DNA from: Poecilobothrus nobilitatus
Taxonomy: Eukaryota > Arthropoda > Insecta > Diptera > Dolichopodidae
DNA: 64,000 nt
Assembly: GCA_947095535.1 (NCBI GenBank)
Contig: OX352772.1
Coordinates: 187,048,179-187,112,178 of the forward strand
Direction of reading: 5' to 3'
Shown here in pieces: positions 9,340-21,810 of the stretch. Every line of letters begins with the position of its first letter. The stretch's first letter is position 1. Both the position numbers and the translations under genes were made by a program. The notes below the pieces were generated by a model. The model had not been told where the DNA came from. It was given only the letters and a program-made list of their open reading frames with translations, and searched no databases.

Positions 9340-9580
9340 ATCAAAATATAGGTCAGTGGGCGTGGTCTTCGGTGCGATATGGCATGATTTTTTCCCATCC
9401 CCAAGTGCAGGATTACCTACTTATATCTCTGTAGTTAACGTCGGTACTAAAACATCTGAAAGTTTTTAAAAGATGGTCAAGTTTTATAGAAGCAGGGTAT
9501 ATTACGTTCATACGGGTATCCCAGAGTTGACACAGTCTACTCTACTGCACTCGTCCTTGTTTTTATCTATTTCTAATTCC
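9340..9580 (+). repeat. Fragment of two interspersed repeat families
   Basis: 9345-9415 (TATAGGTCAGTGGGCGTGG and a TTTTTTCCCATCCCCAAGTGC-like segment) matches the arm at 40265-40330 and 44010-44080. The end (ATACGGGTATCCCAGAGTTGACA) matches the terminus of the repeats at 11915-11940 and, inverted, 57275-57300. The piece thus links the arm family to the CGGGTATC-ended family. Confidence 0.6.
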
Positions 9581-10398
9581 ATTTTGTAGGAATTATGAAA
9601 TATTTTTTACAAAGGAAAAGGAAGGCTATAGTACAAAGAAAGATATTGTACATTATTTTATATTGTACATAAAAATCAAGTAAACAAAAGTGCAATTACA
9701 AAATTAAAAATGTATAAATTAAAAGTAAGTTAAGTTTACAGTAAAAGGTTACAATAAATTATAGTAAAAGCAAAAAGTTATTTTAACCACTTAAAGTTAA
9801 GCCAGTTACAAGCGTTAAAAAAAAATTTACTATTAATATTTAATAATTTATTATAATATTATATTGCAAATTTATTATAAGGTAAGAAAAAATAAATAAG
9901 TTATTTAGAAAAAGGAAATTATGATAAGTTAAAAATAAAAGAACTAAAATTAAAAAATGATGATATTTGCAAGGTAAATAAGATGATAACAATTAGATAA
10001 ACTCTGCATTTATGATCCAGATCCAGGTATTTATTTTTAGGTTATGTAATCTTCCAAGTAATTTAAAATTTTTCTCCTTTTAAAGTGTTTAATAATACTT
10101 ATATTACAACTGGTGATATTGATTATTTAAATTAATTGAACAAAAATAAGTTATTAAAGTTAAAAATTTGATATACTATGTGATCAATTGTATACAATAA
10201 CAAGTGTTTTTAAATATATTATAACTGGTGATATTAATTGATTAAATGCAACAAAAAATAAGTTGATAAAGTTGCAAAAATTCATAATTATATTATATGA
10301 TAAATAAATTTTATGATAGTTATTTGTATTTTTTAGTTAATTGACTGCTCAAAACTTTTATGAACTTTAATTCGATTCATTCTTTTTAATTTTTTTTG
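9581..10398. other. AT-rich spacer without genes
   Basis: Only short frames. A loosely duplicated segment containing ATTATAACTGGTGATATT-like sequence occurs near 10105-10130 and 10215-10245. Nothing else is recognisable. Confidence 0.45.
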
Positions 10399-11960
10399 CT
10401 TTTTATACCCGTACGATAGGATCGGGTATAATAAAATTACTCCTCCGTTTGTAACACCTGGAAATAAGCGAGCTAGATATACCTTCAAAGGTATGGATCG
10501 GATCAGAAAAAAATTCTAAGATTTTTGAGCCATGTCCGTCCGTCCGTCCGTCAGCACGCTAACTCAAAAACTAAGAAAGCTAGAATCTTGAAATTTACAC
10601 AACATATTCTGGGAGTAATTTGTATTTTTTTTGGTTGAGCTTGGACCAAGCCTTAGGGTAGCTCTCGAACACCTAACTTTTAGATCACTACATTTTTTTT
10701 GAAATAGAGCTCTGAAATTTTAACAGCTGATAGATCTCACAAAAATATTAATTTTATTTTTAAAAATTTTTTTTTGTAACCCTACCCGTTACGGAGCTAC
10801 AGCTCCCCAAAAGTTCAAAAAAGCTCTATATTTAAATTGTTATAGCACAAGTTGTATAAGGTATATCTTCATTTTGAAAAAGCCAAACGATTACTACTTT
10901 TATTAGCTTTAAAAGTATATATACAATAAATATATATTTGTGACATACGGTGTCTCAATTTACCGTTATGCAAAACTCAAATTTTGCAAAATCCTTTAAC
11001 CCTTCTATCTTCTAAATGGTTTAAGTTGGAAACTTGAAATTTTTACAGAAGTTAGATCTTTAAAAATAAGTATGAGTCAGTTTAGAAATTTTTTTTGTAT
11101 CATCTCCCGTTTAGGAGCTGTAAGGGGTCAAAAACTGAAAATTTCCTATTTCTAAACACCTGTAACTTGAACACCTGTTAGTAATACACAAAAATTAAAG
11201 CTTCAACATTATACTCTTATTTCTGTTAACAACTTTTTTTAATAATATAGGGTTACTTTATAATTGACCAAAGTGTTACTTGATTTTTTCAAATTTTCTA
11301 ACAAATTTCTTTAAAACGAATTTTTTTCATTTTGTTTTACCCGATAATTTGAAATTGTTGAGGATATAATGCGTAGTGTAAAAAAATGTAAATAAATAAA
11401 CAACGTAACGGTTGCTTGAAGAATTTTTATTATTATTTATATGATATTGATATATATACATACTTATATAATATCATGTTTATTTACATATCGTATATGT
11501 CACTAGTGAATGAATGATAAGAGTATATATGTATATTATATAGCGCCGTATTTACATACATATATGTATTTTATTGTACTTATAAGAAATTATTCTGTCA
11601 ATGGAATATTTAAATATAATATAATATAATATTTAAAATTATATTTATTATTTTGTACTAAGTAAATTTAATATACATTTACCGCTTAGTATTAAATGGT
11701 ACTATAGAATATTTGAAAAAGTTTTGGATTGATAATCGTTATGTGGAAGGTTAGAATCTGCTTTAGAAGAATGTACATATAAACATATAGTTTGAATATA
11801 TGTACAACCCATAAGTTCTAGAAATTATAAAATTCACCCAAATTATTTTAAAATATTAAAATATTAAAAAAATAATATTGTAGGCAGAGTGGCTGTGAAC
11901 ATACTAACGGTTCGTACGGGTATCTAAGAGTTGACAAAGGCAACTGTATTCTTCCTCGTT
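10399..11960 (+). mobile_element. Interspersed noncoding repeat, plus-oriented copy
   Basis: About 1.56 kb beginning CTTTTTATACCCGTACGATA and ending near CGTACGGGTATCTAAGAG. It contains a CCGTCCGTCCGTC block near 10540 and several sections rich in 'ACCTGTAACTTGAACACCTG'-type sequence. An inverted, diverged copy lies at 57243-58880. Central sections resemble the 477-bp units at 36.3-37.4 kb. No ORF is present, so it is a non-autonomous element of undetermined class; GACGGACGGAC-bearing repeats of this look are common in flies. Confidence 0.7.
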
Positions 11961-12126
11961 TCTTATTGATATTAACTTTTTATTTCAAAAATTCAATCTA
12001 TCTAAATTGTTTTTTTTATATCTAATAATGTTTTAAATTAAAGAACATTTTTTTGTTTTTTTAAACCGGACTAAGAATTTACAATTGTTAAAGTTAAATT
12101 AAATTTTAAGTTTAATTTTAATTTTA

Positions 12127-12387
12127 ATGAAATTTGAATTAATATGCGGTAAAAATTTGGTAGGTCTGTACTATCCGATGTACGAAAAACAATTGACGAT
12201 TGATAATGGAAATGAACAAATTATATCTCTTAGTATTGATGAAAATGATTTAAAAGAAATGAAATTTACTCAAACAGCTTTGCAAGAAAGTAACTTGAAT
12301 TTAAAATCTAAAGAAGATAATAATTTAAAATTAAAGAATGACAATAAAATGAAAAAAGTACAAAATTGCTACCAAATCTTAATATAG
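12127..12387 (+). CDS. Unrecognised ORF (86 aa)
   Basis: An 86-codon frame. The first half looks protein-like (FELICGKNLVGLYYPMYEKQ, ISLSIDENDLKEMKF), while the second half is low-complexity Lys/Asn/Leu. No family is recognised and no homologue exists elsewhere in the window. It may be an exon or remnant, or a chance frame in AT-rich DNA. Confidence 0.25.
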   Translation: MKFELICGKNLVGLYYPMYEKQLTIDNGNEQIISLSIDENDLKEMKFTQTALQESNLNLKSKEDNNLKLKNDNKMKKVQNCYQILI

Positions 12388-12492
12388 AAAGAAATCTAGA
12401 TGTTATTTTAATTAACATCTTAATTTGGAATGAACATATTAATCGTATATTTAAAAACATGTACAGTATCTGAAAAAGCTATGTAACAATTC

Positions 12493-12627
12493 TTATTTTT
12501 TAAATGAATAGATTCTACTTTTGCTAACTTTACCAGTTCCACACTTCATATATTGTGGTATTAAATATTCAGGTATGACTTCTGGCAAATCAAATCGTTT
12601 GTTCAAGCTAAGCTCGATATTAAGCAT
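12493..12627 (-). CDS. Short unrecognised minus-strand ORF (44 aa)
   Basis: From ATG 12627 to TAA 12493. The frame is also open upstream to about 12690. The sequence is unusually protein-like for this region (NKRFDLPEVIPEYLIPQYMK, then KSRIYSFKK). It could be the 3' end of a decayed gene or an exon. No family assigned. Confidence 0.25.
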   Translation of the reverse strand: MLNIELSLNKRFDLPEVIPEYLIPQYMKCGTGKVSKSRIYSFKK

Positions 12628-13588
12628 AAAAAAAATACCAGGATTATTAGAGAGTATTTTCGCAACTAGGTCATTTAGACTAAGCGCGTGCTAGCAGTTT
12701 TTGATGAAGTGCTACGTACATTGTATATTCATCATAGTTTTGGGTTTCCGCTTATTTAAAATTTTTTAAATTTAATTATTTTATATATTATATCTTTATT
12801 TTCGCTTTATAGATATTTTTGTAATTTTACAAATTTATATTTTTTTTTCGTTAACAATTTTGTTTTTGTTCAGGAATTTGATTTATTTTGTTAACTTGCA
12901 AGTATAGTGCACAATAAAAAGATTAACCATTTTAAGTGTTTTAAGTAAAATTTAGCAATCAATAAAAAAATAAAAACGTAAAAAAAAAATATCGAAAATT
13001 CTTAAAGCTGAGAAGATTAAATACTTGTTAAAACTCTAAAGAAGTTTTATTATTCCTTGTTTTTTTGAAATTATTATATTTTTAATAGTTAACTAATCAA
13101 TGAATATTTCGACATTTATAAATATTCTTTGAAATTAAAATACAAAGTAATGATATATGGCTTAAATACTAAATGATGCTACAAATACTAAATTATACTA
13201 CAAAAAGAGATTATTATGGTCGCTACCCTAATAATTGTTGAAAATATTTATTTATTTACATTAATTACAATTTAAATTATAATTAACAGAAAAAAAGACC
13301 TAGCAACTCAGGCTATCGGCTTATTCTGCGTATCAAATTCTTTACAAATTATTTTTTTTTTACATTGCTTAAGTACATTCATACATACGTATGAAGTTGT
13401 ATTATATTTTACAATGATTTAATTATTATAATTTTTCAGTACTTTAATTGTAATTTTATAAACATTTTAGTTTTTTTTTTCTTTGCTGAGTTAATTGTTG
13501 AAAATAAAAATACTTCTCTTTTTACTTTGGCAAATCGAATGGAATATTTTTTAAATTACAAAAATTAATATAGATTATTTGCTGATAC
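12628..13588. other. AT-rich noncoding stretch downstream of the aquaporin exon
   Basis: No frame longer than about 50 codons that looks coding. If the aquaporin exon belongs to a live gene, this would be intron on the minus strand. I see no following aquaporin exon (no NPA-type HINPAVT segment) here. Confidence 0.45.
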
Positions 13589-13773
13589 CTGAGCCAAAGT
13601 AGATACTGTTAAACCAAATGTTAACGCTATTTGCGTAACAGTTTTGCTTTCTGGAACCGTACTTGACACTCCAATAAAAACTAAAAGAAATGTTCCCACT
13701 AATTCTGCTAACAAAATTCGCCAAATGTTCCGATTATCTGTAACATCAGACACACCAAAAAGTCGTTTTAGTG
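13589..13773 (-). CDS. Single exon of a Drip-like aquaporin (MIP family)
   Basis: On the minus strand a pyrimidine-rich tract and ACAG (ending 13774) precede a 185-base segment, which is followed by CAG|GTATCA at 13589/13588. Translated, it reads FGVSDVTDNRNIWRILLAEL, then VGTFLLVFIGVSS and QIALTFGLTVSTLAQ. This matches the start of insect Drip-type water channels, covering the cytoplasmic N-terminus and first transmembrane helix up to the second. Fly Drip genes have similar sequence here (known of the family). The exon has both splice sites and no stop inside. The NPA motifs would be in later exons, which I cannot find. It is either part of a host gene with very long introns or a stranded fragment. 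Confidence 0.75.
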
Positions 13774-15479
13774 CTGTAAAAAAATATAGTCATTAAATAT
13801 TTTTAAATATGTAGAAGGTAGAATATGTAAGATTAAATTATATTATTTTTTAATTTAATTTAATTAATTTTACTTATAAAAGATTTTTATTAAGCATTTT
13901 TATACAACACAAATTTATTATTTTGATTTTTTTAAATATTCAGTTTAACACAGACTGATGTCTTCAGTTGTGTTTTTCTTGCGAGCACACTGTTTTCCTG
14001 AAAAAAAATCTTGAAAAAAAAAAATTTTGAATTTAATCTTGAAATAAAATATATTTCAAGTTTAAAAAAAAAAATATTTTTTTTAACTAAAAAAATAACA
14101 AATTAAAAGTTTTTCAACAAAACAATACCAAATTAGGATTAGGATGCGGGGTTATACGTTTTTATCCAAAATAATTATTTATATGTATACAAAATAATTA
14201 TTATATGTGTGTGCGAGATGCACCATTACGAGGTATTTTAGGGTTGGTTTAAAAATTAGGATATTTACTTTTTCTATAATATTTGTATTAATGTATATGC
14301 GAGATTTTTAAAGTCGCAGACAATTACGTTACAGACAATATTATATTAAATGAATTTTAGTGATGTGCTTAAATATGTTCTTGATATATATAAACTCCCA
14401 AAAGAATACGTTTTGATAATTTAATTAAAACTATATTTATATGTTATAATGCATTTATAAAAAAAGCTTATCGAAATCTCGTGAATCAAAATCTCGTGGA
14501 ACAGCATCTCCTCCTTTTATAAATCTAGCGTTCCTTAATCGCGCGTGTCAAAATCTCACGTGTGCCAAAATCTCGTGTTTCAGAATCAAGTGTTTAAAAT
14601 TTTGCGTTTGTGTGATTTTTTTAAAAAAATCTCGCGAAAAGTGCAAATGGAAAAACACAGTATTAGGAGGTAAGTACAGTGAATTAGGAGGGATTTTATA
14701 GTTGGTTAAAATATCAGGGTTTCAGTAATTGGTTTGGGGGCGTCAGCCCCTATTATTTTAAAAGTTTTTTTTAAATATGTATATAAAAAATATAATTAGG
14801 GGGATTTTCGAGTTGTGTGATATATTTATAGTTTGATATATATTTTTCTAAATAACAAAGTTAATTTTTGCCTTCTTCCATAATTTTTAACTAATCATAA
14901 ATATTCATAAGTATTATAAGAATCAAACAAGTATAGCGAACTGCCATGATGATTTCAAAACTAAATAATTGTAACTCAAGATTTATTAATTCAAAATTTT
15001 ATTTTCAAGATTTTTTTTGTTCCAGATTTTTTTTTCAGGATATCGATGGCGACCTGTTTTTCTTATATTATATTTTATAGTTTTATGGTTAAATAATAGT
15101 TAATTTTAAAATTATAGGAATATTGTAGAAAACAGACTATCCAAATAATTTTAATAGACTTGCCAAATAATTTTAATCTATTATAAAAAAGAGAATTTCT
15201 GTTATTTAATCCTCTATGTATTGCTTTCTCGTATAGCAGATTTAAATAAAACTAGGCAAGAAAGCTCACCTGAGCCTGGAAGAGTGTTGGGTTCGGTTCG
15301 CTAACTCCTTGCTAAATGATGCGAACAATTTAATTCACCTGCATTATAACCTGCCAATAAAATTATTGAAACCTTAATTTTGTAGTGAAACTAGTCTCTA
15401 AATATGGACAGTTGAAATTTCTTTTACTTGAATATTACAAGACTTTGTAGTGCAACATTATGTACAGAAGTTTTATTTG
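13774..15479. other. Noncoding repeat-like stretch with AAATCTCG cluster
   Basis: No gene. Between about 14470 and 14640 the motif AAATCTCGTG/AAATCTCACG/AAATCTCGCG occurs at least six times at irregular spacing. Around 14735-14755 there is a GGGGGCGTCAGCCCC near-palindrome. Segments of TTAGGGTTGG/TTATAGTTGG type repeat at about 14240 and 14700. This looks like an undescribed noncoding repeat. Confidence 0.45.
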
Positions 15480-16284
15480 CAGGACAACTCTTACTAAAGG
15501 AAGTAATAATAAAATTTCTTGTTTGGTATGAAAATGAAAGAAAAAAAGGTTCAAATGAAATCATCTTTGCAACACTAATTTCAGCAATAAGAAGATATTA
15601 AGATTGTTGGCCGAAGGATGTCCTGGGCAAAATAAAAATACAACTTTAATTGGAATTAATGCTTTGTTATTGGTAATCATAGCAAGCAAATGATATTGAG
15701 CAAATTCACCTCATATTCCCTATTGTGGAACATTCACGTTTGCCGCCAGGACGAGTTTTACGGGAATTGAAAAAGAAATCCGACAGGAAGAGGAAATACT
15801 GAATCCAGATAAATACCTTAAAATTTTTGAAAATCATGGTTCTGTTATACTTCTTGGGTCTGACAAGTGCCCGGTATATGACTGGAAGGAAATGTGAATT
15901 TTTGAAACCTTTAACTAAAGGGCACTTTAAATTTAATATCATGAAAAGATATATTATAACCAAAAATATAAATAAATACTATTAAAATAGATGTAAAATT
16001 GCATGCAAATCAATTGCATACAAACAATTGGTTAAGATGTCAATGCATCATGGAATTAGCCATTGGAATTAGATGTCAATGTATCTAAACCAATATTACG
16101 TCCTGGTAAAAAAATGTCTTCTGTAAAATTAAAAAGGCTACTTTTGGGAGTACCAATAAGCAATACAAAGAAAAGAGATGTCGACAAGTTACTTCAAGAC
16201 CACTGCTCACAAAACTGGAAAGATAATGTTGACGAATATGATGATAATGATGCGAGAATGTGCAAATTTCATTATAATAAATAA
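15480..16284 (+). pseudogene. Remnant of a DGCGGQNKN-type transposase-like gene (DUF7869-like)
   Basis: Broken plus-strand frames show, in order, LVWYENERKKGSNEI (about 15520-15560), EGCPGQNKNT (about 15612-15642), a HLIFPIVEHSRLPPGRVL segment (about 15706-15760), and then HGSVILLGSDKCPVYDWKE (about 15835-15890). The 73-residue frame 16063-16284, with KKRDVDKLLQDHC, could be its end. This order matches a family abundant in insect genomes whose hallmark is DGCGGQNKN...FPIVGHSF.PPDRVF...VYDWK, thought to be an RNase H-fold transposon-derived protein. Here the hallmark Asp is Glu and there are several frameshifts. Gene name and class are from memory and uncertain. Confidence 0.55.
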
Positions 16285-16520
16285 ATGTTAATATACGGTC
16301 TTGCTTTATTTGTCATAGAATACAGACCCTTTTTTTAGTTATTTAAAAAATAAAAAAAAAAAATTAAAGTCAATTTATCATTATTTTTTTTGTTTCATAA
16401 AAAATTAAATAAAAAAAATAAAACTACTCTTATAATAGTTTTTAAAATCAGAAATTTTTATTGTCAATCAGTTATTTATTGTATAAAATCAGTTTGTAGA
16501 AAAAAAATAAAAAACTTATT

Positions 16521-18005
16521 ATGGCCTCAGGGCCAGGCTGGCAACAGTCGGCCAATATTTATTCTTGCCTTGATGAAGTTAACCTTTCTACGTCAAGCCA
16601 TTTGGGACGAACTTCACCAGAACTAAAAAAGAAAAGATATACGTCTAAAGAAACTGGGAACACTTCAAAAAACTTTAAAAATTTTCCAAAACTCGGACTT
16701 AATACTATATTCAATAAAAATACTATTTCCCAAAAATATATTCTTTTGGAATCATCCAAACAAGAAATTAAACTGGAAAAAATAAGCCCGTTCTTAATTA
16801 AAAAAGGAATTGAAGCTATTAGTAGAGAAATAATTTCTGTAAACCAACTAAAAAATGGACAACTGCTTCTCTTGGTCAAAAATGAAAATGTTGCAAAGCG
16901 ATTCGTAGGAAAAATAAATTTAGGAGGTGTAGTCGAAGTAGAAGGTAAATATCATCCAACTTTAAACAGCTGTAAGGGTATTATATATGCTCCTTGCCTA
17001 AATTATCAGACTGAAGAACATATAGATAAAGAAATGGCGAATCAAAAAGTTATTAGTGCCTACAAAATTAAGAAAAAGGACAGCGAGCGAAACTTAGTCG
17101 ACTCAGGTGCTATAATTTTAACTTTTGAATTACATGAATTACCATCGAGTGTTGACATAGGGTATTATTCAGTACTTGTTAAACCACACTATCCTAACCC
17201 AATGCGTTGCCGTAATTGTCAAATTTTGGGACATACTCAAAAATTTTGTAAAAACCCTATTAATTGTTCCGTATGTGGACTGCCACCTCATCCTGAATCA
17301 GCTTGTACTAGAAAATTCTGCGTTAACTGTCAAATAGATACACACAGCTCGGATGCAAAAGAATGTCCTAAATTTATTCAGCGTAAACAAATATTAAAAA
17401 TTAAAACTGAAGAAAAATGTAGTTTTCTAGAAGCTTCCAAAAAATATCAATCCCAAATTTTCACTAACCAAAATATTCCTATAGTTGATATAGTTAAAAA
17501 TAATCCTCAATTAATTAATAAAAATACAACTATCCAATCAAATAAAAACAGTCAAAACCACAATATTTCTTTTCAAGAAAATCAAAAAAGCAACTCAAAC
17601 AAAAAATGCAAAATAATACCCTAATATTACCAAATAAAAGTTCCTCTATATCAATAAATAAAATTTCAAACAAAATTACTAGTAACTCTACAGTGTCCAC
17701 TCTTCACAATAAGCTTGAATTAAATGAAAATGAGTATTTATTTATTAGATGCTTAAAAGTAATCCATTTCAGATAATTTCGCTCGGAGCGCATTAGGCTC
17801 TCAATTCGCTACTAATAACTTAGAAAATACTTCTTTTTCAAATACTTGTTCTAACTTATCACAAGACAATTATCAAATTTATGACTTAGATAATAATGAA
17901 ACATTCTTATCAAATCATAATATCGCCTTAAATGCACAAATACCAATCTCATTAGAAGATTCAAACAATATTTCCTTGTCAGATTATAACATGCAAACTT
18001 TATAA
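16521..18005 (+). pseudogene. Non-LTR ORF1 (Gag-like, zinc knuckles), frameshifted C-terminus
   Basis: The main open frame (16521-17624, 367 codons) contains a lysine-rich N-terminus, an RRM-like middle (LLLLVKNENVAKRFVG, GVVEVEGKYHP) and zinc knuckles: CRNCQILGHTQKFC (C-x2-C-x4-H-x4-C, near residue 231), a second CSVC-x7-H-like unit and CVNCQIDTHSSDAKEC. It ends in a frameshift near 17605. Coding-like, Ser/Asn-rich sequence continues in other frames with a TAA at 18005, just before ORF2. The protein would bind element RNA in ribonucleoprotein particles. The first ATG in good context is at 16521 after an A-rich leader. Confidence 0.8.
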
Positions 18006-18034
18006 TACTATAAAAGTATAAAATATCAAAAATC

Positions 18035-21000
18035 ATGAATAAATCTTCTAAGAATATATCAATTCTTCAGTGGAATATACAAGGTTTTTACAATAACTCA
18101 ATTTTTTTAGAAATACTTATTAAAGAAAATAATCCTCAAATAATAGCTTTACAAGAAACACATATAAAAAACAGATGTGGTCCAAATTATTTTAAGAACT
18201 ACAATACTTTCTTCTCAAATAGGAGTTACGATAATAATAGAAGTGATATCGGTTTTTAATTCAAAAATCAATTAAATATGATTATGATCCAATTACTATT
18301 AATTCAAATATTTTAGCTGATGCAGTTACCCTTAAAACTAACCCGGAATTCGTTTTTCCGAATATTTATATGGAACATCATATTCCTTTTACTGATTTGG
18401 ATCTTCATAATTTAATATCAAAAGTTAATCATCCTTTAATAGTTGTCGATGATTTTAATGGCAGACACTCTACTTGGCATGATAATATTACTAATTCTTA
18501 TGGCTCTGTAATATATGACTGGCTTACCAACTCTAATCTGGTACTTTTAAATGACGGTTCTCCAACACATATCACTAATTTTTCCACTCTTTCTTGCATA
18601 GACTTATCTTTTGCTTTTCCTTCTTTAGGATCTAAAATTGAATGGTTCGTTAATAAATATCCTTCGGGTAGTGATCATCTCCCAATTTTTCTACAGTCTC
18701 CAATTTTAACAGCTAAGTGCGTTAAAAATTCAAGATTTATAGAGGATAGAGCTGACTGGATTAAATTCAAAAATCTTATTTCTGTTGAATCCAAAAAGAG
18801 TCCGATGTTGGACAATATAAATAAAGAGGCAGGTCAAATTCGCAAAATCATAAGAACTGCAGCTTCCGAATCTATTCCATCTTCTAAAGTAAATAACTTC
18901 TATAAATCACAACCTGTTTGGGTGGCTTCAGAAATTTTAATATTAATTCGTAAAAAGAATAAATCATGGAAAATTTTTAAAAAATTCCCATCCCAAAATA
19001 ATTTTTTAATGTCCAAGAAAAATGCTGCTTATTCAAAGCGCTGTATACGTATCGCTAAAAGGAACAGTTGGCATAATTTAATTTCAACTCTCAATCCTAC
19101 TATGGACTTTAAAACGCTGTGGTTAAAAATAAAATCAGTAAACGAAAGCTTTTCTGACAAACGCATTTCAAGAATTTTAGTAAATGGTACAAATATTACA
19201 AATTCCATTGATATTGCTAACGAATTTGCTTCCTACTAGTCTTCTTACACTTCAGACAGTAATTTTTCTTTCAATTTTATTCAGAATAAAATCTTACAAT
19301 ATTAATGAATTGACTAGTTTACCTTATGTTCCAGAATACTTTCTTTCAGACTCTATTACATATCTTGAATTTAATACTACTCTTAAGTCTTTTACAGGTT
19401 CTTCACTTGGAAGAGACAAAATATCGTACAAGATGATTAAAGAAACACCCCTTCTTTTTAAAATTCGGCTGATATCCCTCTATAACAACATAATCCATAC
19501 TGGAAACTTTCCACAATTTTGGAAACAAAGTTCATTAATACCAATTTCAAAAAAGGGATACAACAATAATGATATAAATAAACACAGATTAATCGCTCTT
19601 ATTTCATGCTTATCCAAAATACTAGAAAAAATCATTGGTAAAAGACTTAGTTTTGTTTTAAAAAAGAAACTGACTGCGGAACAATTTGGTTTTAGACCTG
19701 AAAGAGGTGCACAAACCTTACTACAGTTTCTAGAGCATGATCTTGCAGTTGCAATGTCCAAAGGCCAACATTTTTCTGTGCTCTCGCTAGATTTGGAAAA
19801 AGCTTTTGGTAGAGTTGGCCTTTTTATAATATTACAACAACTACGAAAGTAGAACAATGACTATAACACAATTAAAACTATTTTATCTTTTTTAACTTTT
19901 CGAAAATTTGCAGTTTCAGTCAATTGTTTCTTTTCCATGATTAAATCACAAGATAGCGGCATTCCACAAGGTTCACCACTTTCAGTGTATCTATTTAATA
20001 TTTATATTCATTCTTTATCGGAAAATCTTATTTTTGTAAATTTCTTAAAACACTCACTCTATGTTGATAACCTAATATTATACTCTTCTTCTAAAGGTAG
20101 CAATTTTAATAAACCGCTTATTAAAGGCTTAAAATGATCGAAACTTGGTCAAAGGAGACTGTAGCAAAGATTTCTTATTCTAAGTCTGAATTATTACATG
20201 TTTGTAGAAGAACTAAGACAGTCAATTTCTCTGCGTTCTGGTACTGTATTTAATAAAGACGTTGTACGTATTTTAGGTTTACATTTTACAAAAAAAACTT
20301 AATTGGAATATTCATATGAAATGAGTTGCTCAACAAGTTGACTCATGTAATAATTTACTCAAAATAATTACAAAAAAAAAGTGGTGCAGCTCACATGAAT
20401 ACAGCTTTGCAAATTGTTAAAACTTTGGTTTGGGGCAAAATTGACTACTGCATTACAATTTACGGTTTCAGTTCTAATAATATTCACATAAAAAAATGCA
20501 AGCAAGCTTAAATAAAATTTTCCGCACTGCTCTTGGAGGTGCTCACTGCTCTGCTTTACGAGGTTTACTACACCAATTGACGTTCTATTAGTGGAGAGTG
20601 GATCCTGGTTATTTATTGACAGGAGAAATTTTCCAGCAGCGAAGCTAATTACTAAAAATATACATTTTAAATATTTACCTCTTTTTGATAAAATAAATTC
20701 TATCGCAAATATAACTTCAGTCAATAAAATTTCTTCCTCGTTATCTTTCTCAATTTTTGAAGATTTTAAAATTCCTTTAGCTGCTCCTAAAGGTAATCCC
20801 TCCGTTCTGCCTTTTTGGATGCTAAAAGAAAACTGCTTTTTTTCTAAATTTACCGAAAAATAAAAAAGATTATTCAAACATTTTTTACAACACTAAACAT
20901 TCTGATTTTTTGGAAAGTCACTATGATGCAGACAACGACCTAGTCTACAGGGATGCAAGTAAAACAGAATCCTCAGCTGCTTTTGCTATTGTAGACTCAA

Positions 21001-21810
21001 AAGGTAAATTAATCATGACTAAAGTAGTGCCAAATCACTATTCAATATATGCTGTTGAACCCGCAGCCATTCTAGAAGTAACGAATACTTTCAAAAACTC
21101 GGAATCAATCACAATTATACATTCAGACTCTTTATCAACTCTTAACTCAGTAAGAAACATTACGAATAAAAATTTTCTACTACAGTAATAAGTAACAACT
21201 TAATAGAATCAGAAGGCAAGATAAAACTTTCATGGGTTCCGAGCCATAAGGGTATTTTTGGAATGAAATAGCTGATAAAGAAGCTCACAAATAAGCTCAT
21301 AAAACTTTCATGGGTTCCGAGCCATAAGGGTATTTTTGGAATGAAATAGCTGATAAAGAAGCTCACAAATCGCTGCAGAACCCCTTAGAAACTTTCATAC
21401 CAACAGATGTAAAAGCTATTGTATTACTTCTTAAGACTGATTTTCATAAGCAAAGAGAAACTAAATGGAACACTTCCACAAGTTTCTTGAAATCACATTG
21501 GCCGACAATAAATAATCCAGTTTTTAATATAAATTTAGAAAGACATAAATGCGTCATCTTAACCCAGCTAAGACTAGGTCATTGTCTCTTCAACATAGAA
21601 TGTATATTTCACAAAGATGAGCCTCCATATTGCAACACTTTCAATGCTGTTTTGAATGTAATGCATATTATCCAAGATTGTTCTCAATTTAATCAATTAA
21701 GAACATCATTGAATCTGGGCAACAACATATCCAATATACTGCATCCAAATCAATCATCCAACTCGAATCTCTTTAAATATTTAAATCTGACAAACACTAA
21801 AAGCATTTAA
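18035..21810 (+). pseudogene. Non-LTR ORF2: endonuclease, reverse transcriptase, RNase H
   Basis: Endonuclease: SILQWNIQGF and ALQETHI at 18059-18165, then a one-base loss near 18253, DDFNGRHSTWH near 18450 and GSDHLPI near 18670 (active-site D/N/H retained). RT: NDINKHRLIALISCLSKILE, FGFRPERG, a LDLEKAFGRV motif A near 19790 and GIPQGSPLS near 19960. The YADD box reads YVDN near 20060, losing a catalytic Asp. RNase H: VYRDASKTESSAAF near 20945, AVEPAAILEV, HSDSLSTLNS and the closing HKGIFGNE (21248 onward, with a base missing). A stop near 19239 and later frameshifts inactivate it. The 3' third to 21810 is a typical Cys/His tail region (CNTFNAVLNVMHIIQDC). Confidence 0.85.
21223..21370 (+). 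repeat. 78-bp tandem duplication in the RNase H end
   Basis: AAAACTTTCATGGGTTCCGA starts at 21223 and again at 21301. The two units are essentially identical up to GCTCACAAAT. The period of 78 is a multiple of three, duplicating 26 codons around the HKG motif of the RNase H domain. Confidence 0.93.

Noticed and set aside
15706..15963. 85-residue minus-strand frame
   Set aside because: Antisense shadow of the DGCGGQNKN-type remnant on the plus strand.
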